A DNA stretch of 64,000 nt from Timema cristinae (lineage: Eukaryota > Arthropoda > Insecta > Phasmatodea > Timematidae), in contig JBCFYV010002255.1 of the NCBI GenBank assembly GCA_039000515.1, positions 23,309,963 to 23,373,962 on the forward strand. Reading direction: 5' to 3'. The position numbers and the translations under genes are program-made. Below are positions 1 through 11,310 of the stretch, piece after piece. Each line of letters opens with the position of its first letter. The stretch's first letter is position 1. Below the pieces are notes generated by a model. That model did not search any database and had not been told where the DNA came from. It saw nothing but the letters and a program-made list of their open reading frames with translations.

Positions 1-287
1 CTGGTCTACAACAGACAGGGCAACACCGAGGTTAGTAAAACATTCAACCACCAAGCGCTGTAGTCGGGACGTGGGTATGAGAAATTAACGTCCCTAGGGG
101 AAATTAAATTGAAATGAAAAACTTGGGGGAAATCTCCATTGCAACGGTTCCCTATAAATTGTGGGGAAATGTTTAAGGAAATTTACTTTTCACATATACA
201 CAACTTGTTTACAGCTTGTAAATAATTATACCTATATTTTAACTACAGTCCAATTTACACAAAAAAAAAATCTATCGGAAAGCTAGA
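1..287. other. No recognisable feature
   Basis: AT-rich sequence with a short A run at 261-270. I see no exon, tRNA-like or terminal-repeat signal. Confidence 0.4.
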
Positions 288-574
288 ATTATTATTAGCA
301 CCGCGTCTTACTACCAGTTCAGGTTATACACACTTACTCTTATGTGTAATGGTAGGGTGATTGTGAGATGAAATGAAGGACCTACAGTTTAACGTGGGAT
401 CCGAACCACGGTGGAGGCCTGGCATTCCACACATTCAAAAGTTGTGATTAATACACGTCTTGTCAAAAGTGAAAGAAGGGTTTAGCAATCAGATAAATAT
501 GTTCCAGGGCAGAGTATTGACCCGGACCCCCAGCACTGAAGTCTGACACCTTACCCCTAGACCTTCAGGTCACC
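288..574 (-). mobile_element. SINE-B copy, near full length
   Basis: Read on the minus strand it starts with the tRNA-like head (GGTGACC, CCTAGGGGTAAGGTGTC), runs through the body (ACGTTAAACTGTAGGTCC in reverse sense) and ends in the shared tail and an (AAT)n stretch at 288-299. The tail reads CCTGAACTGG instead of CCCGAACGGG, so the copy has diverged. Confidence 0.85.
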
Positions 575-690
575 TTTGAAACCTAGAAAAGCTACTAGAT
601 CTACTTTCACGTATTCATACTTCAAATCAGATTATCTACAGAGACCTTTTTGATATAATTAATATCTATAAAATAACGGTGAAAATATTA

Positions 691-857
691 TAAAACTAGC
701 AGAGGTACCCGGCGTTGCCCGGGGTAGCTACGAAATGTTTCAAAGAGACAGAAAAAAAATATCTTCATTTTATTTCTTCGGACTCAGTTTTTAATTAATT
801 AAAAAGAATTTCATCAAAAATTTGAATTCCAACTTCGAGGTGAACATGTGGAGATAT
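691..857 (+). repeat. Interspersed repeat with CCCGGCGTTGCCCGGG core
   Basis: Starts TAAAACTAGCAGAGGTACCC and contains CCCGGCGTTGCCCGGGG, a GC-rich near-palindrome in AT-rich DNA. Related copies lie at 20706-20975 and, inverted, at 28675-28931. No coding capacity or clear terminal inverted repeat (TIR) is visible, so the class is unknown. Confidence 0.6.
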
Positions 858-868
858 AATATAGATGT

Positions 869-1173
869 AGGGGGACCAGGTGGTCCAGGGGTAAGGTGTC
901 GGACTTCTGTGCTGGCGGCCGGGATTCAATCCTCGGTCCCGGCACAGATTTATCTGATTACCAAACCCTTCCTACACCTCTGACAAAACATGTATTAACC
1001 ACAGCTTGTGAATGTGGGGAATGCCAGACCTCCACCGTGGTTCGGATTCCACGTTAAACTGTAGGTCCTTCATTTCATCTCACAATCACCCTACCATTAC
1101 ACATTAGGTTAAGTGCGTATAACCTGAACGGGTAGTAAGACGCGGTGCTGCTGCTAATAATAATAATAATAAT
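869..1173 (+). mobile_element. SINE-B copy, full length, with TSD
   Basis: The tRNA-like head has an A-box region (GTGGTCCAGGGGTAAGG) and a B-box-like GGGATTCAATCC. The body matches the other SINE-B copies and the tail is CCTGAACGGGTAGTAAGACG, then GCTGCTAATAATAAT. It is flanked by an 11-bp duplication AATATAGATGT (858-868 and 1174-1184), which is direct evidence of target-primed insertion. Confidence 0.92.
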
Positions 1174-1184
1174 AATATAGATGT

Positions 1185-1868
1185 TACCTAAGTTGATCGC
1201 CAATACATGTTTGTATTTTCTAAAAGACTCTTTCAAAGAATATTGGACTGTACTTCTCACTTGATGTTAACATTCTCTAATCATAAAACTCACAATGCAA
1301 GGGAACTTTCTAAAAATATTGTCGTTGCTAAATAAACAACGTAAAACAAACAATAATGTTTCAGTGCTTTTGTGGTATAATATGAATAAAAATATTTAAT
1401 TGGTTTAAAAACAAATGAAAATATTATGAAAGTTCACTAAAAATGTTTGTTTAAGAGAGCAGCTATGAAATATTAATTTAGCGGTACCGAGTAAATTTGA
1501 AACAAAAAACTGTACAAATATATGTGTTTTGATTTTTTTTTTTCTTCCAATTCATCTTACTTCCCGTCCGGGATATGCAAATTTAATTATTCTAATGAGT
1601 ACAGTAAGAGGAAAGTAGTGTTCAGAGAGAATATACCATACATTAGCATGAAGTGGGAGTGGAAAACGTTTGGTAAAAATACACCTCAGAGATTTGAACC
1701 CCTACCGCCCTGGCTCCAGCAAACCAAACCAAATAAGACTGATATTTTCTCACCGATGCGGATCGTTTGAATGTTTAAAAAAAAACTGTGAACGAACATA
1801 ATACATAATTAATGTTGATTTCACTGTAGTAAAAAAATATGTTTATGACTTTATGCTATAAAAAAACC
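1185..1868. other. No gene; degraded SINE-A scrap
   Basis: AT-rich. Positions about 1655-1720 (GAGTGGAAAACGTTTGGTAA, then a B-box-like GATTTGAACCCC) resemble the middle of an old minus-strand SINE-A. Nothing else recognised. Confidence 0.4.
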
Positions 1869-2088
1869 CAACCCACCTCAGTGACGTAGCTAGCTAACGC
1901 GCTAGTTTCATGTTGAGTTAGACTCCTGAGGACGGGGAGATCGAGGTTCGCATCTCGGTTGGGTGAACTGGGATAGTTTTTCATCAATGGTTTTCCACTT
2001 TCCCTCCACGAAAATGCGAGCCTCGCCCATTAGAGTAATAAGTACTTAACCGTATAACTCGAACGGGTAGTAAGACGTGGTGCTAAAT
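1869..2088 (+). mobile_element. SINE-A copy
   Basis: Head CCCACCTCAGTGACGTAGCT with GCTAACGCGCTAG (A-box region), B-box-like GAGGTTCGCATCTCGG, then the SINE-A body (CCACTTTCCCTCCACG) and tail (CTCGAACGGGTAGTAAGACG, GTGGTGCTA). Confidence 0.88.
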
Positions 2089-2231
2089 TAATTAATCAAA
2101 AACCACATTGGTGGCCCCACGGACATGGCCTGAGTCCAGGCTCGGTGTAGGGAAGCTGTTGTTTTTTTTCAATTGTTTTTCACTTTTTATCTTGACGCAA
2201 ATTTAGATACATTTCTTTTCAATGCTAACCC

Positions 2232-2342
2232 CATTTGTGTGGTCAAGTGGTCAGAGTTCCCAACTAAGTATCTAGAGCTCCCGGGTTCAATCTCCGTCAC
2301 TTCCAGAATGTATCTGTTAATCAGTGGGTTGGCACGTGGTCA
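2232..2342 (+). mobile_element. tRNA-like SINE head, family not seen elsewhere here
   Basis: TGTGTGGTCAAGTGGTCAGA resembles a tRNA A box and CTCCCGGGTTCAATCTCCG a B box, spaced as in a tRNA. The arms do not pair into a clean cloverleaf, so this is read as a SINE head and not a functional tRNA gene. Confidence 0.5.
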
Positions 2343-2346
2343 AACA

Positions 2347-2348
<2 letters not shown>

Positions 2349-2377
<29 letters not shown>

Positions 2378-2398
2378 GATAGATAGGTAGATAGATAG
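2349..2398. repeat. (TA)n/(GATA)n microsatellite
   Basis: About 12 bp of TA repeats followed by GATA repeats, ending exactly where the SINE-A tail (GCACCGCGTC in reverse sense) begins. It probably grew from that SINE's 3' end. Confidence 0.9.
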
Positions 2399-2637
2399 CA
2401 CCGCGTCTTACTACCCGTTCGGGTTATACCCTTTAAGAACTAATTACGCTAATGGATTAGGAATTGGGAAGTTTAATCAGAGGAAGTGAACCGCATTAGC
2501 GTGGAGAGAGAGAGAGTGGAAAACCATTTAGGAAGAACCATCCCAGTTCACCGACCGAGATTTGAACCTTGATCTCCCATTCTCAGCAGTCGAACTCAAC
2601 ACGACTAGCGCGTTAGCCAACTACGCCACCGAGGCGG
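2396..2637 (-). mobile_element. SINE-A copy, full length
   Basis: On the minus strand: CCTCGGTGGCGTAGTTGGCT, a B-box-like GGTTCAAATCTCGG, then TTTTCCACTCTCTC and the shared tail. One of the least diverged SINE-A heads in the window. Confidence 0.9.
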
Positions 2638-2640
2638 ATA

Positions 2641-3280
2641 CTGAAACTAGCCTCGTGAGGACAAATGAGGGCTAATTGAATTAAAGAAGAAGTGGCTCCA
2701 CTCTAGAAGACTGACAATAACGGCTGTAGGGTTAATTGTGCTTACCACATGGCACACTATATCCACATTATCTTCGCCAACATACGACGGTCGCTCTGTC
2801 GGTGTAACTCGCTTGTGGGCTGATACCATTAATGGAGTATGAGCCAAACGAGTAATAGAATGTAGTGAAAGAAAACAAAAGAGAAACACTGACACACCCC
2901 CGAACTTACGACAGGTTATATTCCAGACCACCGTCGTAACTCGAAGCAATGCATTTTATTTCACTTATTGACGCATGTGCTACATTGCAATCGCCATATA
3001 CAGATTAGTAGACAACATATTTGTAACTAAAATAAACACTGTAGGCTTTATATTTTGAAAGGGGTGAGCATACGAATCAATGGACACTGGTGAGAGGGAT
3101 AGCGTCATGTCGCGCTAAAGTTTCGTATCTGTGAGGAAAGGAAGCGTCTCAAGTTCAGGGGCATGGTGGTAATAATTGAAAAGCGTCGTAAGTGGGAAGT
3201 GTCGTAAGTGGATGTTTCTCTTGTAATCCTAAGTGTTGACCGTTCTTTTTCATTTAATATCGCGTCTTACAATTTTATTT
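2641..3280. other. No gene supported
   Basis: A 100-codon minus-strand open frame at 2647-2949 has no recognisable domain, no convincing signal peptide and no splice context. I treat it as chance. Confidence 0.4.
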
Positions 3281-4013
3281 ATTATTAGCACCTCGTCTTA
3301 TTACCCGTTCGGGTTATACGCACCCGCGTCTTACTACCTGTTCAGTTTGTACGCATATATAAGTAGTCTAATGAGGTAGGGATGAGGAAGGAAGTACAGT
3401 AGAGTCTCGGAAACTCGACCTAATGTGTACTGAGATGGTGTCGAGTTATGGAAATGTCGAGTTTTACGAATTCATAAGATGTATGTTTACTATGTCATGT
3501 TTACTAAACAAGGATGAATCACAGTACAGTACAATATATTATGTGTTGGTATAATGGTGTATATATATGTATATATTTATATATATACATATATAATGTA
3601 ATATACAGAAATGCAGTACAGCACTGTAGATAAAATATTTTATTGATTCGAATAACACATTACTGAATTGGAAACACAGCACTTGTGAAAACACCACAGC
3701 ACGACTGTTCCACTTTGGTTACACAAACAAACTGAGAGATACTATACAGTTGAATGACCTTGAATTGTGATGACTGGTGCCAACAAATGTGTGCACATGT
3801 ACGTGTCAATTACACGGAATGTCGAGTTATCGAGTGTCAAGTTTCCGAGACTCTACTGTATTTTATAGGTAATAAACCCGCATTTTCGTAGAAGGAGATT
3901 GGGAAACCACTAAGGAAAAAAACACCAACTGGGACTCGAACCCTGATCGTCCCGTCATCAGAAGTCTAGTCCAACAGAAGAGTGACTGACGCCTCATACC
4001 ACCCGGCCATTGA
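3281..4013 (-). mobile_element. SINE-A (variant head) split by a MITE, plus a second tail fragment
   Basis: A short tail piece (3281-3322) abuts another SINE-A whose 3' part is 3323-3394 and 5' part is 3861-4013 (minus-strand head ATGGCCGGGTGGTATGAGGC, B-box-like GGGTTCGAGTCCC). The two halves are separated by the element at 3397-3858. Confidence 0.8.
3397..3858. mobile_element. pogo-like MITE, TA target duplication
   Basis: Perfect outer inverted ends CAGTAGAGTCTCGGAAACT and AGTTTCCGAGACTCTACTG, continuing imperfectly as CGAC/GTCA, are flanked on both sides by TA. The 462-bp interior holds several CGAGTT-type subrepeats and no transposase frame. CAGTAGAGTCTCG ends with TA duplications are typical of pogo/Tc1-mariner relatives. 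It sits inside an older SINE-A. Confidence 0.9.
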
Positions 4014-4282
4014 AGTGGGTTTGACTATTAATGTCAAACGCACCCAAAGCACACCCAACTCCACTTCATTTGTTTCCTAATGACTGACGCTCGTTACCAT
4101 CCGGCTCGGAAATGTGAAACGTCAAGTGGGGCGTCGTATTGATCTACTCTACAGCGAGAACATATCCTCGTTAGAGTTGTTATCGCAGTATATTTATACA
4201 ACAGTATCCTGGATGGGAGTCACCCTTATCTAGTACCATCCCGTCACAAAACGATGTGTCCTATTTATTCTGATGAGCACCC

Positions 4283-4480
4283 TCTTTTGTGGTCGTGTGA
4301 TCCAAGGCATTACTTGCCCAATAGAATGTACTGTCACTGACGGGGAGGTCGAGATTCGAATCCGAATTGGGTGTACTGAAGTTTTTTTTTTTTTTTTCTT
4401 AATTAGTTTCCAATTATTCCTCCACGCAAATTCGGGTGGATTTCCTCTAAGTTTTATCTTCCTTAATCCGATACAATTAT
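4283..4480 (+). mobile_element. SINE-A variant, diverged
   Basis: GACGGGGAGGTCGAGATTCG (B-box region), GGGTGTACTGAAG, an internal T run of 17, then the body with CCTCCACGCAAATTCGGGTG. The tail is lost. Confidence 0.7.
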
Positions 4481-4710
4481 CGTAAATGACCTAGCGTGAC
4501 AAGGTCCTGTTTTAACTAGACTACTTGTCGTATAGTCTATCTGTCAGTCAGGAAGTGTGTTCCACGATTACTGTCAAATGTGTGTACCAATTTTAACGAG
4601 TACCAAAGGTGTTTATTTTTATACATACATTGTGAGACTGGCATCTTAAACTATGAGAACAACGGTTATTAATATGAATATAATGTACTTCTGAACATAG
4701 AATTATTCCC

Positions 4711-4942
4711 TCGCCTCGATGGCCACATGGATTAACGCGCTACTCTCACAGTAGACTAGACTGCCGATGACGGGGAGATAGAGGTTCGAATCTCGGTCAG
4801 TTGTACTGAGGGTAATTTAAAAAAAAAAAATCCACTCTACCTCCATGCAAATGGAGTACACCTCTAAATGTAACCTTCCTAATTCCTAAAACCATTAGCG
4901 TAATTAGTAAATAAACGTATAACCCTAACGGATAGTAAGAGC
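4711..4942 (+). mobile_element. SINE-A variant (CGATGGCCACATGG head)
   Basis: Head CCTCGATGGCCACATGGATT, B-box-like GAGGTTCGAATCTCGG, body CCTCCATGCAAATGGAG, tail CCCTAACGGATAGTAAGAGC. A second head type joined to the same SINE-A body. Confidence 0.82.
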
Positions 4943-6415
4943 GGTAGACATGACGATATTTATTCATAGAATAATAATTGTCCTCAAAGCAGTGGAGGCG
5001 TGACTTAATTAAAAGTGCTATCAGAACTCTCCCTCGTAAAGTTACATGCGCCCATCAGTGGGGGGATTAGTTTACTGTGTTAGGTGTCTTGGTCGTTCAT
5101 AAATTAGACACACCTGAGAAATGCAGTACCGTGTCGTGGAGAGTTGACAGGTTAAACAGAGTTAATTTAAACCGCACCTGTGAATGGTTTCTCTTACTCT
5201 ATTGAACATAAACATTCTCGTGGGAAATACATTACAATTACTTAAGGTATGTAGAGCAGAATCTATGTGTGATTGGTAGACTAGAGCAAGTGGGTGGGAA
5301 TATATACGACAGGTTTAGGTTGAACAGGTACCGCGTGCCCTTGGCACATTCCATGACGCGCCACTGAAGCAATATAGCAATAAAATATATTGGCAAGATC
5401 TCAAATGTATCATTTGGTGCACCGTTCAATCTTTGAAACATGTTTTGTATCCAGTCTAATTTGTGGAAACGTTTTACCTCATGAATTCTATTTATTGATT
5501 TTAAATTGGCATGATCTCGTCTAGAGAAAATCATTATATGTATCGACTTCATCATGTTCAAACAAATAATCTCCTCTTGTTTTTAAATATTACCAGTTAT
5601 ATCCAGAGATGTCAATAATCCTTTTTTTTTAGAAAGAGGGAGGCTGAAGACCCCAAAACTCATAATAGGCCCCTTGATAAAATTTAGGTTAGGCGTATTC
5701 AAATATATTTGAAATATTTGAAATCTTGTGGTTTTAAAAATAGGCATCCTTAGTTTTGGCTTTGTGGAGACGCAGTAAATTCAGAAAAGATAATCCTTTA
5801 GAAACTGATCAATTATGATACAATAAAGTATGTTTGTTACAATAATAATAATGTGTTTGAGATACAAATAATATCATAATTGGCTAGATAAGAATATTTA
5901 TTAAAGGCCCTTCCACACTGAGGTTCTGGTTATAACGATGCATTGAAATTAAGAACTCCATACATCACTAGACTCTCGCCTCACATATCTCAAGAGACTT
6001 CTCAAGGTGGAAACTCAACTTATGTGTCTGGGTTCAGCATCCACTTATTTAGGGAACAAACACTTCTTGCGAGGCTCCTCTAAACCATTATGGCTGTGTC
6101 TTTCGAGCGTAGCCACGCACTACTAAACGTGCGCAGCGGGCAATTTAGGGACCAATGACCCCGTGCTTGCCGTCAACCCTGTCATACCAGACACGTGCGT
6201 GCGATAGCATGCCTCACCACACTCCAAATTAATAATTAATTATGTTTGTGGTTTATTCTATCCTTCCTACAATTAACTACGAATATTATTAAAATAATTG
6301 ATTATATAGTCAAATTAAGCGATTAACCATGCAAATAGGCAGGTATTCTAAATTAATAAGCATGAGGACAAAGTATGATCAGCTAAAGGCAGGATAAAAA
6401 TGTATTATCAACTGA
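4943..6415. other. No gene; unidentified AT-rich DNA
   Basis: About 1.5 kb without recognisable exons or terminal repeats. A 107-codon minus-strand frame at 5238-5561 has no domain or exon context. A T run near 5622-5630 and an (AAT)-rich patch near 5842 are the only simple-sequence landmarks. Confidence 0.4.
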
Positions 6416-6672
6416 AACCCGCTTTGGTGGCCACATGGTCTAAGGCGTCACTCTGACAAAAGTCTATAATTCCGATGATAGAGAGATCGGGCCAAGAATC
6501 CCGGTCGGATGTACTGAGGGTGTTCTTTCCTAAATGTTTTCCACCCTCCCTCCACATGAATACGGATACACTTCCACTAAATTGAACTTCTCTCATCTCT
6601 AACACATTAACGTAATTAGTAATATGTGTACAACCTGAACGGGTGGTTATACGTGGTGCTAAAAAAAAAAAA
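6416..6672 (+). mobile_element. SINE-A variant (GGCCACATGG head)
   Basis: Head GCTTTGGTGGCCACATGGTC, body TTTTCCACCCTCCCTCCAC, tail CCTGAACGGGTGGTTATACG, then a 12-A stretch. An imperfect flanking duplication (TCAACTGAAAC / TCAACTAAACC) is visible. Confidence 0.85.
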
Positions 6673-6933
6673 TGTCAACTAAACCTCAGGAGGTCCAGAT
6701 AGTCTCAACTGAAAAACAGGCAGGAAAGATATTATCAGAAAAACGCATAATGTTGAAGTATTATCAGCAAAAAACTAACAATATATTTGTTTGTTATTGT
6801 ACACGGCAACGTCTTGTGTTTTGAGGGGATCAAACTTTCCCTGTTATTAACAGAAACTCTTCTCGGTGATTTTGATATATTTAAAGTTCACTCAATGAAG
6901 CTCACCAGAGTTGTTGGAAGGATCATAGTAAAA

Positions 6934-7165
6934 TATTTAGCACCAAGTCTTACTACCCGTTCGGGTTTACGCTTTAAATACTAATTACGTTAATGGATTT
7001 AGGAATTGAGAAGGTTGAATTAGAGGAAGTGAACCCACATTTGCGTGGAGAGAGAGCGTGGAAAACCATTTAGAAAAAAACCACCCCCAGTTCACCCGAC
7101 CAAGATTCAAACCTCGATCTCCCGACACGACAAGCGCGTTTGCCAACTACGCCACCAAGGCGGGT
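6934..7165 (-). mobile_element. SINE-A copy, full length, with TSD
   Basis: Minus-strand head TACCCGCCTTGGTGGCGTAG through to the tail (CCCGAACGGGTAGTAAGACT). It is flanked by the 12-bp duplication ATCATAGTAAAA (6922-6933 and 7166-7177). Confidence 0.92.
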
Positions 7166-7837
7166 ATCATAGTAAAAAATTGATTGGCTTCACATTCAAG
7201 GAAAAAATTATTATTAATTATAGGGAAATGGGGTGGGCCTATAACCGTACTATCAATTTAACCCTCTAGTATCTTCCTGGTGCAAACAACCCTTAAAATA
7301 ATTCATCTTTTTGCATCCAAATCTATCAATATACAGGAGGATTTTGAATTAGCGTGTCAAAGTGAAAAGGGTGGACGATGGTGCTTTCAGGGAAATATCC
7401 CTTAACGGACACCCCTTAATAATAGATTCTTCTCTATAACGGACAGTTTGAATTTCCCTAGCAAAATAACATTGACTCCTTCGATGAAACAACTTCCCAA
7501 TAACGGACGAGGACACTTTTAGAAACGCACATTTATGGATATTAGTCTCTAGGCAGCGGACAAAAATCGAAAATACCAGTCCTATGTACAGTATTTTAAA
7601 ATAGAAATGTCAGTAATGTCATTGTCTCACGCAAGGTCTGAGCGTCCGGCCTTCTTCCTCTAGGGTAGTGGTTCCCAAACTGTGGTTCGAGAACCCACTG
7701 GGGGTTCGCGAAATTTTCCAAGGTGTTTGCCAAAATATGTCTGTAGTGGTGGATTTTTGCAGCACTTTGTAAGGAAATGGGAAACATTTACAACTGTTAA
7801 TCGTCTCACACTAAAGTCAGGTGGTTATCTCGAGGTA

Positions 7838-8850
7838 AACTCTTTCAAGACTGTTTGAACTTATGCACGAAGTTTTCGTTTTTCTTACCAACCATTCCTT
7901 TATAAATCAAACTGCATGCAAGATCAAATGTGGCTCAAGGCTTTGGCCTATTTGGCAGACATTTTCTCAAAAAAGAACAGTTTAAACCTCTCTTCAGGGG
8001 TCGAATATTAACGTTTTTCTTGTGCAAGACCGTATCGAGTCGTTTGTAAAAAAAATTACTTTTTGAGAAACGTGTTTAATTAGCAATCATCTGATTACCA
8101 AACCCTTCCTTCACCTCTGACAAGACATCTTGTGAATGTGAGGAATGCCAGGCCTCCACCGTGGTTCGGATTCCACGTTAAACTGTAGGCCTTCATTTCA
8201 TCTCACAATCACCCTACCATTACACATTAGCGTAAGTGCGTATAACCCGAACGGGTAGTAAGACGCGGTGCTAATAATAATAATAATAATAATAATAATT
8301 AGCAATCAAACGGAGTGCTTTGGTACCCTTCATGACTTCATGGCAGAAAATCAGCTTTATTTGGACGAAAATGTAAATAACTTGGTTATAGAACACTTTA
8401 AGGGACTTGGATAAACCTTCATAGAATATTTTACAGCCATGTGCGATAATAACAACTGGATTCACAATACCCTGTAATAAACAGCGTTTAGAGATCCTCC
8501 ACATTAAGCGTGAGTGAAAAAGAGCAGCTCCTTGAAATTTTCACTGATTTTGAATTAAATTAAAGCTATAAATCTTTGTCATTAATTTGTTTCTGGTTAG
8601 GTTTAAGGTAGGAATTCTCATTGTTAGAGAATAAAGCTATTAAAGATTTAGTACCATTTTCTTCTACATATTTGAGTGAGAAATCTTTTTCTTCATATGC
8701 CTATTTTAAAAATAAATACAGAATCAGGTCCATTACTGAAAGTGACTTAAGACTTTATTCATCGTCTGTGGTTCCTGACTTTAAGCTCTGTGCCATCCAA
8801 AGCAAGAGCATCCTTCTCATTAAGTCACGTGAAGAGGTGTGTTAAAAACT
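7838..8850 (+). pseudogene. hAT transposase fragments (ZBED5-like), broken
   Basis: About 7838-8060 translates, with stops and frame changes, to text such as RLFELMHEVFVFL and LAYLADIF, as in the middle of ZBED5/SCAND3-like hAT transposases. After the SINE-B, 8315-8480 gives HDFMAENQLYLDENVNN and ...NWIHN. 8621-8845 is an open 74-codon stretch with LVPFSSTYLSEKSFSS and RIRSITESDLRLY, the C-terminal hAT dimerisation block. The N-terminal BED finger and the catalytic region are missing, so it cannot act. Family assignment is from memory of these motifs. Confidence 0.8.
8090..8296 (+). mobile_element. SINE-B, 5'-truncated, with TSD, inside the hAT
   Basis: Begins in the body (TCTGATTACCAAACCC) and ends with the shared tail and (TAA)n. 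A perfect 12-bp duplication AATTAGCAATCA (8078-8089, 8297-8308) brackets it. The missing 5' end together with a TSD shows LINE-style incomplete reverse transcription. Confidence 0.93.
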
Positions 8851-9662
8851 TGTTAACAATTTTTCAACTTAAATCAGCATAGAATTTTATGATTAAAGGA
8901 GGGTATTTCAGTTATGTCAAAGCAGAAATTTCCAGTACCACTTTAAATAAACATGTGAAATGTGATAATATTGTGACAGTAAATATAAGAAAATTTTACT
9001 ACAGTACAGTACTTTGCTTATTTAATTTTAGTTTTAATTTTTAAAACAAATGTATAATTATTTGGACTTTTACTTAAGTGGTTTCAATATTATTTCATTA
9101 TATTTGGTAGGACATCCCAAAGTACCTACCGAGCTATAGTAGATTAATTTAAAGATATTAAACATTTTGGTTACAATTAATAACTAAATTTAATAAAAAT
9201 TAGGTATAAAATTAATGCGTGGTATGGTATCTACCAGGGGTTCGTGCAACTCAAATATTTATGAAAGGGTTTCGCGAGTCAAGAAAGTTTGGGAACCACT
9301 GCTCTAGGGAAAGTTTCTAAAATAACTTACTTAATGACTTCGGTACTTCAAGGTCTTCCCAAAACCCACGTGAGGGTTGTCCCATTAGTTTAGTCTGTGC
9401 TGGTACACACATAATGAGCCTATTGTTACCATTTTAATTGTTGGCGTATTGTTCTGTGTATATTGCAATGTGTACAGTACGTTACATACAATATTTATTC
9501 ACTTGTCATACTTACCATGCATACAACACACCGTAGTTAATATCACAGTATATAGGTTCTTATCGATTAAACCGCGTTCAAGTATTATTATTTAAAAAAT
9601 AAATATATTTTTACAGCTAATGGACATTTCTTAATAATGGACATTTTAAATCGTGGAAGGTG

Positions 9663-11164
9663 TCCTCTATAAATATATTTCAATTGTATGGCGACATATT
9701 GATATTAGTAGCGATGTTGGCGATGTCCCCGTAGAATTTCAAACATATGAAGTGTCGCCTGAAGTGTAGGCAACTTCTCTGGCATGCCACCGATTCTACC
9801 ATTAGGTGGTCGTATTGGTTCTGTTTAAATGGCGTGCCTTATTCAACCAAAGGGAACATGATTAGTGCGAGCATGCTCCATTACACAGGCAACATGTTTG
9901 TGTCTCACAAGAGCAGAACAAAGATGGAGGAGTAAACATTCAGAAAGACAGCTGACATGCCCCTTTTTTAGGAGAAGTTTATTATAGCGTCCTTCAACGG
10001 AATGGATTTACCGTCAGCGGTTCCTAAACAGGCGTCAGCTGAGCCGAAACAAACTCGTGTATGTTAATTGGTATGCCCGGAAAATTCACTTGTATTTCAA
10101 CGCAACACTTCAAATGTTTGAAATTCAATAGTCCTTACGGAGATATCAACATCCATGGATCCCTTGTATCAATATAGTCATTAGGAGCACCATCTTCCAC
10201 TCATTTCATTTTGGTACGATCATTCAAAATCACCCTGTATATAATATTAACAATTATTCTAGCTATTTATTAAGTGTAATCTAACTTATAAAATACAATA
10301 ATTTATAGAGTATCTAGTAAGTTTCCAATAAAGCAAATTTGTGTCAATAAGCACCAAATATCAAGAATGGTAAATATAATTTTGTCATGAAAATTAATGA
10401 TATTATTATTAATATTAGTACTACCCTTGAAATGAGCTATTAAGAGCGTGCATCACATGCCAATCAACATGTAATACAGTCGGCTAGGAATAGTAAATTT
10501 ACACCAACACTATTGGATGTAGATCATTTCTGATTAACCATTAATGAAGATTAAGATTTAATATAAGTTACTAATATTGAACATTGTTGAAATATTAAAT
10601 GATATTGGGATAGAAACTGCATTGAAAAGGTCGTTTTTGACCATTTTAGAATGGCTTCACAGATAAGCACTGTGCATAAATCTTCATTCTGTCATAATAG
10701 AGACATACTGTAGTTATTAACAAGAAATTTTGTCGCTTTGTCCCCCTTCCTAACCACAGAAAATTTCAAGTAATCCTTCAAACACGAATGAATTGCACAC
10801 ATTTTTTGGCATATCGTAGTTCTTTTCTTTTTCCTTTTCCTCACATATTTTGCGCCAGCTGGGAGCTGATCTGGGTCTGTGTGATAAAATCTCTTAAAAG
10901 AAACCCCTTTTGTGCGAGCACCATATTTAAACAAATTGACATATTTAAAAATTAATTTGTACTCGTTTGACTTAGGTTCAAAGAAGGTCTCTGTCAAATG
11001 TTGTTATATTAGTCAACGAATTTGATAGGGTATCGTGGAACAAAGCTCTGGACAGGCAGTGGAAATGTCAAATAGTCCATTTAAAAATAGAACCTCACCA
11101 CACTCGGTCAATAATTAAAACTATAAAAAAATCTGGAACAAATATTTGGATTAGCTGTACTGAC
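9663..11164. other. No gene supported
   Basis: Contains a transposon-end-like AAAATCACCCTGTATATAA (10228-10246). A basic 101-codon minus-strand frame (10692-10997; ...KYVRKRKKKRTT...) has no family I recognise and no clear splice sites. It lies downstream of the secreted-protein exon on the same strand, so it cannot be excluded as a later exon, but nothing supports it. Confidence 0.35.
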
Positions 11165-11288
11165 CTTTGTTAGCGGAGGTCCGTATCTGCGCCTCTTTGG
11201 CATCTTCTAGCAGAGAGGTTGGTAGACAAGACACTACAGCTGCCATCAGCGCCAAGGCACACACCAGTGGCCGCATCCTCAACATATC
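11165..11288 (-). CDS. First coding exon of an unidentified secreted protein
   Basis: Read on the minus strand, an acceptor (TCTTTCCTCAG at the right edge) is followed five bases later (GATATG) by an ATG (11285-11283), 40 codons, and a donor AACAAAG|GTCAGT (phase 1). The peptide starts MLRMRPLVCALALMAAVVSC and ends LEDAKEAQIRTSANK. A short basic start, an unbroken hydrophobic core (residues 6-19) and a small residue plus Cys make a textbook signal peptide with cleavage near residue 20. The GC-rich codons stand out from the AT-rich surroundings. Neuropeptide and other secreted precursors often have such a first coding exon, but I do not recognise the family. Downstream exons were not found between 1 and 11164 and may lie off the left edge. 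A likely 5'UTR exon is at 15977-16160. Confidence 0.6.
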
Positions 11289-11310
11289 CTGAGGAAAGAA
11301 CGAGGAATTA

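Larger units (their letters stand above)
7666..9301 (+). mobile_element. hAT DNA transposon (ZBED5-like), non-autonomous remnant
   Basis: The ends TAGTGGTTCCCAAACT and AGTTTGGGAACCACTG are inverted and flanked by a perfect 8-bp duplication CTCTAGGG (7658-7665 and 9302-9309), the hAT hallmark. The 1.6-kb interior carries broken transposase pieces on the plus strand and a SINE-B at 8090-8296. At 1.6 kb it is shorter than a typical autonomous hAT, so much of the coding region is deleted. Confidence 0.93.
7389..9662. mobile_element. Possible older DNA-transposon host of the hAT insertion
   Basis: Left of the hAT are repeated AACGGACA motifs (CCCTTAACGGACACCCC, TATAACGGACAG). To the right are ATGGACATTT and AAGGTGTCCTCTATAAA, which read as the same motif inverted. 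Such GGACACC ends occur in pogo/Tigger-like elements. Exact termini and target duplication could not be fixed. Confidence 0.35.

Noticed and set aside
2647..2949. 100-codon minus-strand frame with a hydrophobic stretch
   Set aside because: The hydrophobic segment is internal, no family is recognised and the surroundings are repeats.
10692..10997. 101-codon basic open frame on the minus strand
   Set aside because: No recognised domain, no signal peptide and no clear splice sites. Its strand matches the secreted-protein exon, but that alone is not evidence.
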